Origin: Megamerina dolium
Taxonomy: Eukaryota > Arthropoda > Insecta > Diptera > Megamerinidae
Direction: 5' to 3'
Assembly (NCBI GenBank): GCA_963854835.1
Contig: OY978529.1
Location: 45,049,321 to 45,113,320, forward strand
DNA: 64,000 bases
How positions within the stretch are numbered: the stretch's first letter is position 1; each line of letters starts with the position of its first letter. The notes under the pieces are model-generated. The model saw only the letters and a list, made by a program, of their open reading frames with translations. It did not search any database and was not told where the DNA came from. This document shows, piece after piece, positions 10,560-27,901 of the stretch. The position numbers were made by a program, and so were the translations under genes.

Positions 10560-13500
10560 ATTATAGTAATAGTTTCCATAGAAAATATAATATTTATTGA
10601 ATTGCATAAGGTGGTGGTAGCTTCTGGTCAATTTGTGTATAAAATCATCGGCATTCTCTTAGTTGCCAATCCAATAGATTAGAAGCTGTCAATATACTGC
10701 TCTATCTGATACTTTTTCGTTTAATAAAATACGCTTAAATTACGAATACATAAAATTAATTGACAAATTTATTCATCAACTTGCTTCAATTCGTAAAATT
10801 ACTTGAAGCATTCTATTGAACCTACACATATATTCTCACATTATATTTTCATCGCTTCATTCACCAAATTATATACATAAATGTTATAATTTATTTTTCA
10901 TCACACATCGTCACTGTATTGTTGGCTGATCAAAAGATATCAGTGTCTATATACGCACCACAAAGCTTGTTATCTCCCTTTTTTTTCGTATTTCGTATTT
11001 TATTATTGTTATTTTCGATTTTCTCATTTTCGCATCACAAAATCGTGTACAAATATATTGAACCTTATTTTCAATCGAAATTCCATTCAATTCCACAACC
11101 AATTTCAGTTGTTTAATCTATGACTTGTGTTGCTAACGGGTGGTTTCAATCATTCTTGCTTGCTACATCCTACATATGTAGGTGCATTGGCATTTTGAGC
11201 ATTACACAGTCTAGCAAACGTACGTATTTATATGGTTGACTGTTACACTTCAGTGCTTGAATTTCATTATTTCATCACTTTACTATGTATTAGCAAGCAC
11301 ATTGAACGCTGTCATGACGAACTCTATGATGATGACGATGACGATGATGATGATGATTATGAGTCACGTGAGTTTGGCAAATCGTTTGAACTTTCTTTGT
11401 GATTGTTTTAGCAATTGTTCTTTGTTTATGAGCATTACTGTAATTTTCTACTGTAAATTTATACTGTTTTTGACACATCAAAACATTTTGATGTATGATT
11501 TCTTTATTGCTAAATCTGTTTTTAATGTTTAAATTTCGCAAAAGTAGAAAATATTCCATAAATACTCATGCATTGGAAGAAATTTTAAAATCCATTTAAT
11601 AAAATGATGAAATAACGTACCATGACATGCCATCGCATTCGTGTTGGAGGAGCAAAATTGAGGTCGCTTCAATTTTTCGTTGCTAAAATACTGCCAATAG
11701 ATAATACGATATGAAGAGAAACTCATTGAAATTCAGCAGCCATTCCAAAAATTTGGCATTGGTTTGCTTTAGCTTTTTATATGAAATTAACTCAACTATG
11801 GTCACTGTTTTCCTTTGCCGTAAAAAGCGGAAAAAGGTAAAATATACAATAAAATACGAATGAACCTTTTCGTATCGTAATATGCGAAACTTTCTGTTGT
11901 TGTTTTCTTTCAACATTTCCATTATTAAAAAATGAAAACTTTATATTCATTACATTACATTGTTGTAGCTCTTAGCTCACAAGCACTTAGCGTAGTTAAA
12001 AGGAAAAATATGTTGGCAGCATATTTTGACGTGCAAAACAAAATTTACATAGTCATTATTATTGACATTCCTTAAATTGTGCATATTTTTTTGTACATAA
12101 AAATGTACAATAATTTTTCCCAATGGACGCGTCAATGAACTAACAATCAGACCATCGAAAAGAAAAGGCACACTTATGGAATTATTGGTAGGATTATGGA
12201 ATATTTGTTGACATTTCAAATGAAATTCAAATTTACTCGATGTCACCAATTTCCGTATTTACATACATACATACCTACATATATTTGCAATTCATTGTGA
12301 AAAGTGTCAACAAGTCTTTAACGAAAAGGATAATATATTCCGTATTGCTGAAAAATTTTGTTATAGAATATTTAAGTGGTTATGCAAAGAAATTTCTATG
12401 TCAAGTGAATATTAAATATTTGCAGATCCAAATAGGCATCGAACAACATCAATGACAGCCAGCATACAGCAACAAAATGAAAATGTAAATGAAAATTCGC
12501 TGCTGAAATAAACAAACAAAAAATTGTGCAAGTAAAATCAGCCATTAGATGCTCCAAAAAAACAAATATTTACAATACATATACATATATATACATATAA
12601 TTCACCAATATTAAATCAGCAATCAACCCCAATGCCATTCTAGTATTTGAAAATCATTTACATTTAACAAAGCAAAAAAAAATTTGTCTAGCATACTTTC
12701 AGGGGAAATAATTTTTCAGTATGCTAGCAAATCACTTGTTCATAGAAAATTAATTGTTGTCGTCACATTTCACCAAAACAAAAAAATGTCACACACACAC
12801 ACACATAACCGCACTCAACTATGCACACTCTTCGCTTACTTAAATAGACTTTTTCAATTATGTATTCATTGCTGGTAATGTTACCAATGAAGTTGACAAC
12901 AAATGAGTTTAATTAAAAGTACTCAACCTTGTCGACTCTGTTCGTATTTAATTTTGACAAACGATAGATCAGATAAGAGACAATCTCTTTCCATACGCAC
13001 TACATGTACACACATATTGTTGCAATATCGGCACCATATTTTGCCATTCAGACGCAAATACGTTTGTTACCAAATGAAATGGAACATTTGTTCCATTAGC
13101 CATTGAAGACGATATTGTGAGTTCAACTAGATATAATTACTCTGTGCTAATCGAAAATTTGAACATTGATGTGTCATATGTGGTAAACATATTTCGAGGA
13201 TGTCGACTTCAGTGAATTCCTAGCCATTTGTCTGAATCGAAAATTTCATCAAAACCACATTATTAATATTTTGGACAGTCACCTACTCATATTTTGTAAT
13301 ATTTTGTGAAAAATTAACTTACTTGCTCAAATTAGTCATTTTGTAAAGCTATAAATACAACTCTGAATAGGTTAAAGGTAAAATTAATTGTATGCATTTT
13401 GCCATTTCGATGATTTGACTGAATTCACAGGCTCATAATTCAAAAGAATGTTATACGTTCTTGAATTATAACAATGGACTAAATAGACAGAAAAGACGAC

Positions 13501-13600
13501 TGTTGGAATAAAAGGCAACAAACGGAAGAATATTTAGCCTCTCGACGATTTACAAATATCCAAGACACGATTTTTTTTTGCCTATTTTCGGAATCTATTT
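10560..13600. other. Intronic AT-rich DNA, nothing identified
   Basis: A short (GATGAC)-like trinucleotide patch lies near 11320-11355, and small CA and TA tracts are present. No supported gene was seen on either strand. Confidence 0.4.
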
Positions 13601-13890
13601 TACATTCTGGCGCGACATAATGGCGCTATCTTCAACAAAAATGTCATGCTGCTAGCGTATGCCGATGATATTGACATAATCGGTATCAACTCGCGAGCAG
13701 TCAATGCAGCATTCTCTGAATTGGAACGAGGGCACGACGAAGTACCTAGTGTCTACAAACAAAGAGTCCAGACGTCTTGGACAACACGTCACTGTTGACA
13801 ATTACACTTTCGAGGTGGTGAAGGACTTCGTCTATATTGGAACCACCATCAACAGCTGTAATGACGTCAGCCTGGAGATCATTTGTCAAG
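13600..13890 (+). mobile_element. RTE-like reverse transcriptase fragment
   Basis: The + strand reads IFNKNVMLLAYADDIDIIGINSRAVNAAFSELE, containing the YADD catalytic motif of reverse transcriptase. After a frameshift comes RRLGQHVTVDNYTFEVVKDFVYIGTTINSCNDVSLEI, matching the downstream RT/thumb motifs of RTE-like elements. The copy stops abruptly after this, so only about 290 bp remain. A short piece of the same region is present at 31497-31570. Confidence 0.75.
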
Positions 13891-13899
13891 TTTTTATTA

Positions 13900-15228
13900 C
13901 TTTAATTTCTATTTTATATGCTTGTTTTCATCTACGAGTCTGTAGATCTCACTTGTCAGTGTCTTCAAGTTGTCACTTATACTCTTTTAGTTTTTAAAAT
14001 GCTTTTTCTTGCACTTTAAATTGTTAATTATGGCCATTACTTTTGAAGTGTTCGTATTTGAGTTTACGAATAATTCTTCTGTTCCTTGTTATTTTTCATT
14101 GTATTTGAAGCTATATTACTTAGAGAAAATAGAAGAAAGTAGAATAGAATAGATTGGTAGAAATAGAACTTCAGTGCATTAATGTTGCTGCCAAAGAGCA
14201 ATAATAATAGAAATTTTTGTGAAAATTAAATTTAATAAAATTTAATTTTAATTTACAAATTTAATTTTACATATTCACATGAATTATTGTTACAATATTT
14301 TTATTCTCAAATCACTTACAAATAATGTGAAACAATTTTAATGTCAATTATCACAACTGCACCTATTTAAATCATTACAACTCTTATTTAACAACAATAG
14401 ATATTATATAGCTATATACGTAATAGATATTATAGTTTTTGGTTGGTCAATAATTAAATAACATTCATTCATCCTTAGCTGCTTCATGATGATAATATGA
14501 CATCATAAGCATCATATATTATTTTTTCTTTGTTTTTTGTTTCACTAAATTGTTAATGACTTCACTTGTCTGGCAAATGGCAAATTCTTTAATCAACACC
14601 ATCCCATTACCATGCATCATTAATTCAGTTCCTCCAACTCTTAACATCAATGCTAAAATGGCAAAATTTTATACATTTCAAATACGCTTCCATTATTATC
14701 TATCTGAAGCTATTGTAGATAAACACATACATAGGTATATAGTATAATATCTAATATGCTACTACAATTCGTACTGTTTATCTTTTGCTTGTGATGGCTA
14801 ATAAAAACAAAATAGAGACTAAGTACATCAACAGAAACAAAAGCAAGACTACAGATATCAGAAATCTAGAAATGTACTCGTATGTGAGAGAGAAAACAAA
14901 AAAGTTATACTGTATGAATGAGAGAAATACACAAGTATTACGAAATATCACAAGGACATCAAATGTAATTGTTTTCTTGCCAAGTTTTCACATCGTTTAC
15001 AGAGAAGTGAGTAAGGAAGGCACGGTGTCTTAAAAAATAAAATTCAAACACACAGCATGCGATGAAATGAAGTAGTCACATGTACATGAACACTGCAAAA
15101 GGCAATGATGGCAATTTGTGTTTGAAAATATTCCAATTTTAGTACAACGTACATAGAGAGTGTTGCGGTGCGTTGGAAATACCTAAGATAAGAAAATTAC
15201 GAAAATTATGTAACAATAGAAATATGTC
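13900..15228. other. Intronic AT-rich DNA, nothing identified
   Basis: No supported gene, repeat family or regulatory element was seen. Confidence 0.4.
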
Positions 15229-15230
15229 TG

Positions 15231-15597
15231 TTGGGTGCCGTAGCTCAGTGGTTAGTGTGTTCGCCTTCTGATCTGTAGGTCGTGGTTCAATCCCCGGCTG
15301 ATGCATAACAAATTTAATATCGATAAGATTTTTCTTTCGAACGGTACCCACCTGTCGGCAAGCAATTGGCAATTCTTTCGACAGTAACAACTTGCCATGA
15401 AAAAGCTTCTTAAAGAACTCTGTGACAAAGCTCAGAAAAAGTGATGTTACAAGTGTTCTGCCGTTCGGAACCGGCTAAAATAAGTAGGTTCCATCTAATA
15501 CTGTCCAAATTTAAGACGCACAACAGTAATGGAAGAGAAGCTCGGCCAATGAGCCCTTTGGGGCTTTAAGTACCACATATTTATTTATTTATTTTTA
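15231..15597 (+). mobile_element. tRNA-derived SINE, most complete copy
   Basis: The head is tRNA-like: TAGCTCAGTGG at 15241-15251 matches the RNA polymerase III A box and GGTTCAATCCC at 15284-15294 matches the B box, about 33 bp apart. A tRNA-unrelated body of about 290 bp follows, ending in a TATTTATTTATTTATTTTT tail. It is not a tRNA gene: the head cannot close a normal acceptor stem and the element continues far beyond. Diverged copies lie at about 23435 (+), 23636 (-) and 31195 (-). Confidence 0.85.
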
Positions 15598-15788
15598 GAA
15601 ATCTGTCAACGATCAACTATTCTCATAATTTTGAACAATTTGTGTTGTAATGGAAAATACATGTACTCAAAAAAGGCTATAACCATGTGTCATTTTAATC
15701 ATACAAATAATTGAATCAATTTTTTGGATCTGAAGAAACCCTAGATTCTACCCTTTAATTGAAATACACCCTATAATGTGGGGTATAA

Positions 15789-16903
15789 ATAAGGTCTAGT
15801 AAAAAGAAATCCATTATTTTTGTATTAATTTGAAGATTGTATTTAGCATAGTTAGAATAATACGATTTAGGTCAAATATGCACCGTTTAATTCGATAACT
15901 TGTTGCCATTTCGAAGGTAATTTCATAATGCCACTCTCATAGAAACTCTCGTCGCTGTTGGCAAAAAACTGGGACATTCACTTGGTGCCAGGTCCGGACT
16001 ATATGGTGGATGCATAAGAACATCCCAACCAAGCTCCCAGAGCTTTTGGCGAATCACTATCGATGTGTGTTACCTGGCGTTGTCCTGATGGAACATAATT
16101 CCTCTCCTATTGGCCAAACCTGGCCGCTTCTGGGCTATTCCTTCATTCAGATGGTCCAATTGCCAATCCCACCAAACACATAGCACAACTTTCCTGACCG
16201 TCAATCCTGGATTGGTCACCGTTTGCACCGGCTCACCGCGATTCGACCACGACCATTTTCGCTTGACGTTCTGGTAAGTGACCCACTTTTCATCACCAGT
16301 AAGCATCCACTGCAGAAATGGATCGATTTTGTTGCGATTCACCAGCGATTCGCAGATGGAAATTCGGTCTATGAGGTTTTTTTGCGTTAACTCGTGTGGC
16401 ACCCATACATCGAGGGTCTTTTTGTATCCAGCCTTATTTAAATGGTTCCAAACGGTTTTTTGTGCAATGTTTAGCTCTTGAGCAATAGCAATAGTGCTTA
16501 CATGATGGTCAGACTCGATGATTTCCATTATTTTATCAACATTTTCAACAATTGGACGTCAAAATTACCGGAACGGAATCGACCATAACCAAAATTGCAC
16601 ATGATTGACTATTACAGTATCAGGACAATAAACACTATTCACATTTTTAGCCGTCTGGCTTGCGTTTTCGCCATTATCAAAGAAAAACTGCAAAATATGG
16701 CGTATTTTCTCTTTACTGGTCCACCATCTTTGATGCGTGCTCAAACAATACTGAGTCAAGCAATCACAAAACTGCCTGAAAAGTTTATTTAGTACGAAAT
16801 CCTATCTTTCTAACGCCATCTAGCGTAACCCGATCGCACTTATACAAACCGAGATACAGATCTATTGGAAAAATAATGGATTACTTTTTACTACACCTGA
16901 GTA
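15789..16903 (-). mobile_element. Mariner element, decayed but with both terminal repeats
   Basis: The ends are inverted repeats: GGTCTAGTAAAAAG plus ATCCATTATTTTT at the left (from about 15792) and AAAAATAATGGAT plus CTTTTTACTACACC at the right (to about 16898). The - strand carries a broken DD34D mariner transposase. An N-terminal piece (SKEKIRHILQFFFDNGENASQTA) is followed by EIIESDHHVSTIAIAQELNI, WVPHELTQKNLIDRI, MLTGDEKWVTYQNVKRKWSW and VVLCVWWDW. An internal deletion then leads to IAQKRPGLANRRGIMFHQDNAR and degenerate C-terminal sequence. The first catalytic Asp (TGDEKW) and second (HQDNAR) are visible. The copy is inactive because of frameshifts and the deletion. Confidence 0.88.
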
Positions 16904-16904
16904 A

Positions 16905-18400
16905 AGTGAAAGACGATTTCGTAAACTCAAAGCCAAATACGCTTCTTTGCCTTATATACAAAAAAAAAGAACAGCATGTAAATGATTGACTATTTCATAG
17001 TCAACAATGTGAAGCCTCAAGTATATGAAACAAGACAGCCTGCCAGCCAGCCAACATCATCAACAACAATTTTCATAATGATAAAATACATACAATAGAC
17101 ACACGATTATGTACATATGTTATATGCCACGAATTGATGACTTTCAATTTCTAGATTTCTGAGTGACTTGAACATAAATAATAATCATCCCATGGTTTTT
17201 AGTTGACTAAACTTGTTGTTATGCTCGTGTACTTGCTCTTGTAAAGTTTCCTTTGTATTATACTCTACTTGACGGTAGTATATTCTATATTGTACGAGTA
17301 TATGCTACATATATGTGTGTTATGTGACAAAAATACTATAATGGAAGAAATTTCTATTTTCTTATGTTGCTTCTATTTCCTTGTGTACTTATTCTTCATT
17401 GAATTCAATCAGTATTTAGTTAGCCTGTGGCGGAAGTCCTACGGAAATTTAATGTCTATACAATAACAATTGACGTAGTATTATAATAATTATAATTATG
17501 ATAATGATGAAGAGCGGAACATCAATGAGTAGGTATCATGTATTATAAAGTTTTTTTTTCTTGGCAGCAACTGTTATCTGCCCATGCTGCCTTTCTTCTA
17601 TATTATTATTCTTATTATTATAAGCTAGTGAAGCTGAAATTGACAACATTGTCTCATTGTCGATTATTACAGATGACATTGGAATAATTCGATTTACAAC
17701 AATATGTGCCACTTTTATTATTATAATTTTTTTTGTTTTTTTTTTTTTTGCTTTTATCTTTCTTTTAATAAGAATATTACATTATCAGCTTACAAATTAG
17801 TTTAACACTGCTTCCAAATGTTGCTTACATGCTAAAAGTTTTACTTTCGTAACATCAGTGAAGACATAATAAATTAGAAATATGTCGAATTTTGGCGTTT
17901 GGTGGCGATGTTGTGGGTGTGGTTATTAAAATTTAATTTCGTCCACTTATTATTCCATAATTTGTAAATTAAGAGCACCATAAAGATGATTTGTATATAT
18001 TTTATAAAAGTCTTGAATATAGCAATTCTTTCACTGTGAAGTAATAAAGATGACATATCAAATTCCATATCATTAAGACATTTCACTCAACTATACAACA
18101 TTTTTTCACTTACGTCATAAATGTATCATCCTTATGTACAATTAATGCTTCATATGGGGCTATAGTTATATTTTGTGTGATCATTGAACTATTAAGAAGT
18201 TGAGAATATTGAATTATAAATTAATATACGATGTGTATGATGAATAATTGCCACGGCAATAGAATTGTGAAATTCATTCATATTACACATACAATTGGCA
18301 CATGCTGCATTAGGGACATATGTATATGAGTTAGTATGACTACATATGCACATATATTTTGCTAAGAGAAGCATAATAGCAATATGAATATGAAATAAGT
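16905..18400. other. Intronic AT-rich DNA, nothing identified
   Basis: Short homopolymer and TTA/TAT-rich tracts lie near 17600-17750. No supported gene was seen. Confidence 0.4.
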
Positions 18401-18409
18401 TTGTGTATG

Positions 18410-18575
18410 GGTAGGTTGTTGTTGTTGTTGTAGCAGCAAAAATACCGAAATGCTTTGTTTTGTTCCCGCACAAAGCATTTCCGTACTCTGATGAGGTGAA
18501 TGGACCTTGGTCGACCACGTGGTCGAGTGTTTCCGAGACGTAGACTCGTCCATTCTTGGGAAGCGTATGTGAGTA
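18410..18575 (-). mobile_element. Dispersed repeat with (CAA)n tail and a 16-bp palindrome, copy 1
   Basis: Starting from a (GTT)n-GTAGCAG end at about 18416, about 150 bp align with the reverse complement of 49085-49245. Shared blocks include TTTGTTTTGTTCCC, GATGAGGTGAATGGACCTTG and the perfect palindrome TCGACCACGTGGTCGA. The repeat end looks like a retrotransposon 3' tail. No protein motif was recognised inside. Confidence 0.75.
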
Positions 18576-19149
18576 GGTAGACCGGTACGGTGGCTGGCAT
18601 ATGACGCACTTAGACCAGTTATGGCCCTTTGTATTACCATAGGAACTAATCGTTATCCCACTGGGTCCTCCTCACATCATCTCGACGATTTAATAATCGA
18701 TAATATCTTTATTAATTATTTTATTTTTGCAATTTCAGTAGTGCTGTCAAGTGAATCGATTTCTCTTCTCTTTTCTTCATCTTTATTTTAGAATAATATA
18801 CTGTCCATACAACAACAAATCGATTAAGAAATTCTTTAAAATAAAATAAAATTAAATTAAATAACTTTAAATAACTTTTCTCTAAAATCATTATGTATCA
18901 GTAGAGCTAAACGTCCAACATTCTCGCCATCTCTTAGGGGATCGACCAGGAGGTCATGCACTCCTTGGTTTTTGTACTATTGCAATTTTAGCTAAACGTT
19001 GATTACTCATTCTCTGAAAGTGCTGGCTCTATCCCTTCCTCCTTCTCCTGCTCTACTTGACGATCCAGCGGAAACCCAGGAGTAGGTGCATCGCAAAATA
19101 GTGTTTTTGGCACCGAACTTCCCCCTACGTAAGACCACTATACCACATC

Positions 19150-19480
19150 CTACTAGACCAGAGAAGGTCGAAAAATAATCCCGACTGGACAAGACCAGCA
19201 ATCTATCCCATTGAAATCAAAATATGCTCATAGAACAAAAATAAAAGAGTCGATTCCGAGTCGTGTTAAACCTTCTCCTGCACAGAGCCAAACAACCGTC
19301 ATATTTTCGCCTGCCCCAGAAGGCCTACTAGTTTGGCCGCCTCTACACTGTGGACGCACCCCTGGAGGCTGCCGTCTTCTTGGAGCTGGTCGACGAGAAC
19401 AACAACACCCAAACTGATTTACATGAATTTTCGTGATTTCGAAATCGTTGTCTGTTACAACAACAACAAGAACACAAATT
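19150..19480 (+). mobile_element. Jockey-like non-LTR element, 3' end with (CAA)n tail
   Basis: In a shifted + strand frame the sequence reads as a Cys-knuckle remnant (FACPRRPT-like, near 19310) and WTHP, then a terminus equivalent to EAAVFLELVD, a short 3' UTR and TTACAACAACAACAAG. It is homologous to the antisense copy at 10100-10400. The upstream part is too degraded to read. Confidence 0.65.
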
Positions 19481-20129
19481 TGTAAAACAAAAGATGAACA
19501 GCGGTTTACGCTCCAATGGTTTCTAAAACAATTGCCTAATTTTAAAATCACAGAAAGAAATAGTTCAATGTACTCATCACTGCTTCAGGGACGCAAATTT
19601 CTATGTTTGCCTCTGGTACTAAAATGATTCGCAACTTCTCAGGGTATTCTGTGAATTTTGATGGAATCGAAATTCTATGATTTTTTTTCTGTAAAAATTG
19701 GTACTGTGTCACTTTGGAATTCAACTACTTATACGTATTTTCTGTTATATTCTTATTGTAAATTCATAATTCGAACTACTTAAATATGCGGTTGAATTAA
19801 ATATAGATTTCATTGTATTATTACTCTATGACATACTCTTATTTATTAATAACATTATGACAAAAAATATAGGGATACATATTTATATGCACATGTGTGC
19901 GTGTTAAAAACAAAAGTATTGCTTAAGTGTGAGCATTGCGCTATAAATTGATTCCGTGGGGAAATTAAACTAAAAAGTACGTAATTTTAATTAACTGAAC
20001 TCATACGTGACATATGATAAATGTTAATTGTTTTATTAAAAGAACAAGAACGAGTTAATATGCCGGGAGCGTTGGTTAAAATTGCAATTTATACATTCTA
20101 TACTTATACATTTTTCATATGCCCATTAA

Positions 20130-23430
<3,301 letters not shown>

Positions 23431-23434
23431 TCTA

Positions 23435-23620
23435 GCACAATGATTAGGGTGTTGACCTTCTGATCCGTATATCGAAGGGATTTCGCTTTCGAACAGTACC
23501 CAGCGGTCGGCAAGCAAGTGCCAATTCTTCCGACAGTAACGATCTGCCATGAAAATGATTCTAAAAGGAATCTGTAACAAAGCTCCTTGGAGTAAGTGTT
23601 GTGCTATTTTGAACCGGATT
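23435..23620 (+). mobile_element. SINE copy, 5'-degraded, + orientation
   Basis: It is similar to 15241-15450. TAGCACAATGATTAGGGTG is a mutated A-box region, and the B-box part is deleted. CGAACAGTACCCAGCGGTCGGCAAGCA then CGACAGTAACGATCTGCCATGAAAA matches the body of the 15.2-kb copy. Confidence 0.7.
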
Positions 23621-23635
23621 ATAGAAGTATGTCTC

Positions 23636-23757
23636 TTCTTGCCGACAGATAGGTACCGTTTGAACGAAAAATCTATTCGATATTAGAGTTGTCACAGTGG
23701 TGGGTTTAACCCAAGACCTATGGATCAGAAGGCCAACGCACTGAGCACGTGATCCAA
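23636..23757 (-). mobile_element. SINE head fragment, - orientation
   Basis: Reading the - strand gives a tRNA-like head with TTCTGATCCATAGGTCTTGGGTTAAACCC (mutated B box), TATCGAATAGATTTTTCGTTC and GGTACCTATCTGTCGGCAAG, equivalent to 15260-15365. It lies head-on to the + copy at 23435-23620, forming an inverted pair. Confidence 0.7.
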
Positions 23758-23759
23758 AT

Positions 23760-26700
23760 AAGATATTTTGTACTGCTTATTAACCCATATGAGGACAACT
23801 TTTCATTGCTAGTACAGAAAAAAAATCACTCTACCGTAAGGTCTCGGATATATATCGATCAGCCCAGGCCGACTGTAAGACTCTTTTTTAAAGTAATATT
23901 TTCCTTAATGCTTATATTGATTATCGAATTTCAAATTCACTTGAGTACCCCTCATCTTTTTCAATTTAATGCATGATAAGCACTTCATTTGTGTAACCTT
24001 TTGCATCAACATTCATCTCATATAATATTTACTTTAGGTATGTGTTGGTATTTCCATATGTTCAATATATAAATTCAGTATGTAAATACTTGTAATATTA
24101 CAAACTTACAAAACTCGCTTGAAAGCATTTCCCAAAAATTTATTTATTTTTGTATTCTTTCTTCTATCCTTCTCATTTCCTAAATTGTATCTAATATCGT
24201 TAACACCATTTCTACTATGACTTTATGTTAGTATCATATTTCAAGCGAAATGTATCTTTTGACTTGTTTATGTTTGATTTCAAATGATTGGCAAAACTGT
24301 CAGTTTGAGCAATGTATGTATTGATAAATTTATCAGCAATTATTTTATTTATTACAACGCAAAAATCATACCATTTGAATAAAAAAAAAATTTCAGCTGG
24401 TGAAATTTGAAAATTTGTAGTTTTACAAACAGTTTTACTAATTCCCATACGAGTATATATATGCGATGCAATTATTGAACCTGAATTGAATTTCAGCTTA
24501 ATTGATATGATGCGATAAGTCACGTAATTAATTATGAAGAGATGATTAAACATCAATTGAAAGTGTCTTTTTGCACCTCTAGGTAGAAATTGTGTTAAAT
24601 GTTAGCTATTTTATATACAAACCTTTTGTTCAAGTTCAAGTTTTGTTAAAAAAAAACTTTTTTGATGATTTTACTAATTGCATCCACTAGAGAGGCATAG
24701 TTTAATATTTACTTTCATATAAATCAAGTAATAGAAATATGTGTATGCGCCAGCTGCTCAAACATATCAACGCTTAAATTAATTGTTATCAAATTTCTTA
24801 TAACTTCTAGCCAAATAATAAAAACATTGAATATGGGGACAGTGGATAGTGAGAGAGTAACTGTCTGAATATTTCAGTCAATAATGGCAATAATGGTAGT
24901 CTTGTGTTGCAATCAAGAGAGACAAATATGTTAAAGATTGAATTGAATTATTTTGGATTTAATCCACTAATAAATCCAATCAAAATTTTGATTTATTGAT
25001 GAGAATTGTACCCGTTAGCATTTATTAAGATTTGAAAAAATTTAAACTCATAAGGCGCTGTTAACTTAGGCTTGTCTTCCAGACTCAGATAGACATTCTG
25101 GGCTGCAGGTCTTCCACAGGATTGAGGTACCTACACCTTCCCTTTCCAACACACGACTTCCCAGCAACTTTCCCTTTCGCTGGGTCGAATTACGATGTCA
25201 TACGCCTATCAGCTTGATTAAAAAATAGCTCAACCATTAACGAAGCTTGATACAGGGTGCCCCCTCCCTATTATTCAGTCGTTTCTGTGTATATGAATCT
25301 CTGCGCAGATCCATCGCCCCTTCTCCGCTACTCGTGGTTTTCAAATAGAAAAGAATGTAAAGCATGATAATATATGTAACCAACGAAATTTATAATATTA
25401 GAAGAGATGGTAAAAGTAGAGTAGACCGCGCAAATCGTCTTTGAGCCCAGCGGAATCAAGCGGCCCAACCGTCATACTCAAGAACATATAACTGTGCAAT
25501 CCTAACATTCCAGCATATAACTGAAGATTGACCAAGTTGGATGAAAACAAAGGAACCTAATGTAAAAGTCCTTTGCACCGCTGATGGAATCCAGTGAACT
25601 GCTGTTTCTCGAGGATTAACCTAAAAAGGAGCTTCCCGCCGACTCAAAAAAAAAAATTGTACGGCAGGACTCGCCCGACTCGTTCTATAGGAAGCGACAC
25701 CAATCTTACAAATCTTTCAGTGTGTTACAGAAATGAGACCCCATCGATTATAACAAGAAATAGATAGGAATTTCTAGACTTTTCCCTTCCTTCTGAAGCT
25801 ATTGTAAACCATATTGGAAACTGCAAAATATTGGAAACGATAATGATACTGATGCTAAAATGATTAAAAACGAATGATCTACCTTTGCTCTGTCCTTTCA
25901 ATGAAGGGCTTTTTCTACAAAATACCTGCATCATACGATAAGTGTTGAATGTGAAATTTATTTATTTATTATTATTTTTTTTTTTTTTTTAATTTTATTT
26001 TATTGCTGTTAATCAACCTTCTTTATTCAAAATATTTTTATGGTTATAAATAATTGGGAAAAAATTCTTTTAAAAACAACGAAACAAAAAAGAATAAAAA
26101 ATGTAATATTTTATGTATGTGTGTGTGTGTCTATGCTTTATTTTATTATACCGCTGAAATTTATATCATCATATATTGATGCTTAATTTTACATATGCAT
26201 TGGTATGTATGTTATTTATTTAAATTCCTTGATTTTATAACCTCAAAATTTATTTATTCATTTATTCATTACTTTACTCTGGTTGCCGCCAAAGATAACA
26301 TACGGGAATATAACAGCTCATCCATTTCAATCATTCATTGATTCTACGTATCCTTTGTGTATCCTTATACATTATTTACTCTGCCTGCCATTGGGTGCGT
26401 TATGTGGATTATATCTACATATTGTATTTTATATACCTATATATTTGGAATTTATACAGAATAAAAGTGAAAAATAACATGCCGTTGTTGTACATAATAT
26501 GTGGTTGGGAGAGAAGACTCCTCATAGTCAAATTTACTCTACAACATAATCATCGTAGCGTTGTACAAAGTCGAAGTCATGTTTGTATGCATATTTTTTG
26601 TTTGTTTGTTTGTTATTTTCTTCCTTCTTATCTTAACTTATGTTTCATTTCATTTTAACTAAAATTTCTTACCTTTTTTCGTCAATTGGGAATTGTTTAG

Positions 26701-27890
26701 CATTTGCCTAGTAACTGTATGTACTACTTATATATAAGTAAGTAGCTATGCTCTACATTAGGTTGGATCGTTCCCCATACAAGGAAAATAAGTTTCAAAT
26801 GCCCACCTCTAAATTGAAAGCTTACCCTGAGAGCATTTCGGCATCATGTGAATAACAGCCAAACGGGTATTGTCGTCCAAATTGTATGATAATAAATATT
26901 ATCTAATGAAATAATAATATAATTTGCATAATTTGGACTACAATTGTAAACTACAATCGTAGAATTGTAATTAAACACTCCAAAAAAATAAACGTTTCAA
27001 GAATTTTTAATTCTAAAAATAATAAAAAATCATGTTAGAGGCTACAACTCCGAATTACTAAACCCACTAGCTAAAATTGACCACAGAGATCAATAATATA
27101 TTGCTCGCTTTTGCGATTTCTATTTTAATGGTACCCAAATATTTTCAAAGTAATTTTTCAATTAAGAAGTTAACATTTGCAACTTTTTTCATCGCCTCAC
27201 CTTACTATATATTTCATTATATATAAGCGTTTGCAGCTCTTACTTATATATAATTCTTCCTTCTTATTTCTAATTTATTATTCTCATAATTTCATTTTAA
27301 TCCCTTATGTCGAAATCAAAAGTTCCGAAAAAAAAATCAAATCTCTGAAAACTTTTTTAATAAAAGTTGCACATAAAAAAATGTTTTTTTTTTTGCATTT
27401 GCTACCAGCACCTTTATTTAAAATTACTTAATGTGGTGATTAAAGCTTTACGTAATAATCCACACTGACATTTAATTAAAAGTGTAATTAATTTTATAAC
27501 ATACACTATATGAGGTCATTATGAGAAATCTTAATAGGGGAAAGCGTCAATATCAAAAATCGTATATGTCACATTTAATAACTCCAACAGATCAACAACT
27601 ATATCCACAATTTAGGCCAGTTTTGAAGACACTTCAGACTCCTGTGGTGTTACAGTATGCTTGATATATATGCCTTCTGAATAACGTGCAACGGACAACC
27701 TTCCTGTACATTACAGAAGCCATGTGCGTACAACTCCTTCGAAGGCACTCTACACTCATCCCATAGATTTACACGATAGAGAGATTAGAGATTAGATTTT
27801 TAAATGTGAAATTACATGTTCCTTAGAATATTATAATTATTAGAGCTCCTCAAACTATAGTAATTGAAAAAAATATAAATAAATGTTTTA
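23760..27890. other. Intronic DNA, mostly AT-rich, two less AT-rich unknown patches
   Basis: Patches at about 25060-25330 and 25400-25720 are richer in G+C than their flanks and look like old repeat insertions, but no readable protein or terminal repeat was found. Another such patch lies at 27600-27760. No gene was supported. Confidence 0.4.
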
Positions 27891-27901
27891 TTCTGTATGT
27901 A

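Noticed and set aside
11290..11559. His/Arg-rich frame (HHHHRHRHH)
   Set aside because: Produced by a GATGAC/ATG trinucleotide patch; no splice or start context and no similarity.
15236..15308. Possible tRNA gene
   Set aside because: A and B boxes are present, but the acceptor and anticodon stems do not close and the sequence continues into a SINE body shared with three other loci.
15139..15390. Antisense 83-aa open frame
   Set aside because: It is the antisense of the SINE head and body; similar antisense frames occur in the other copies.
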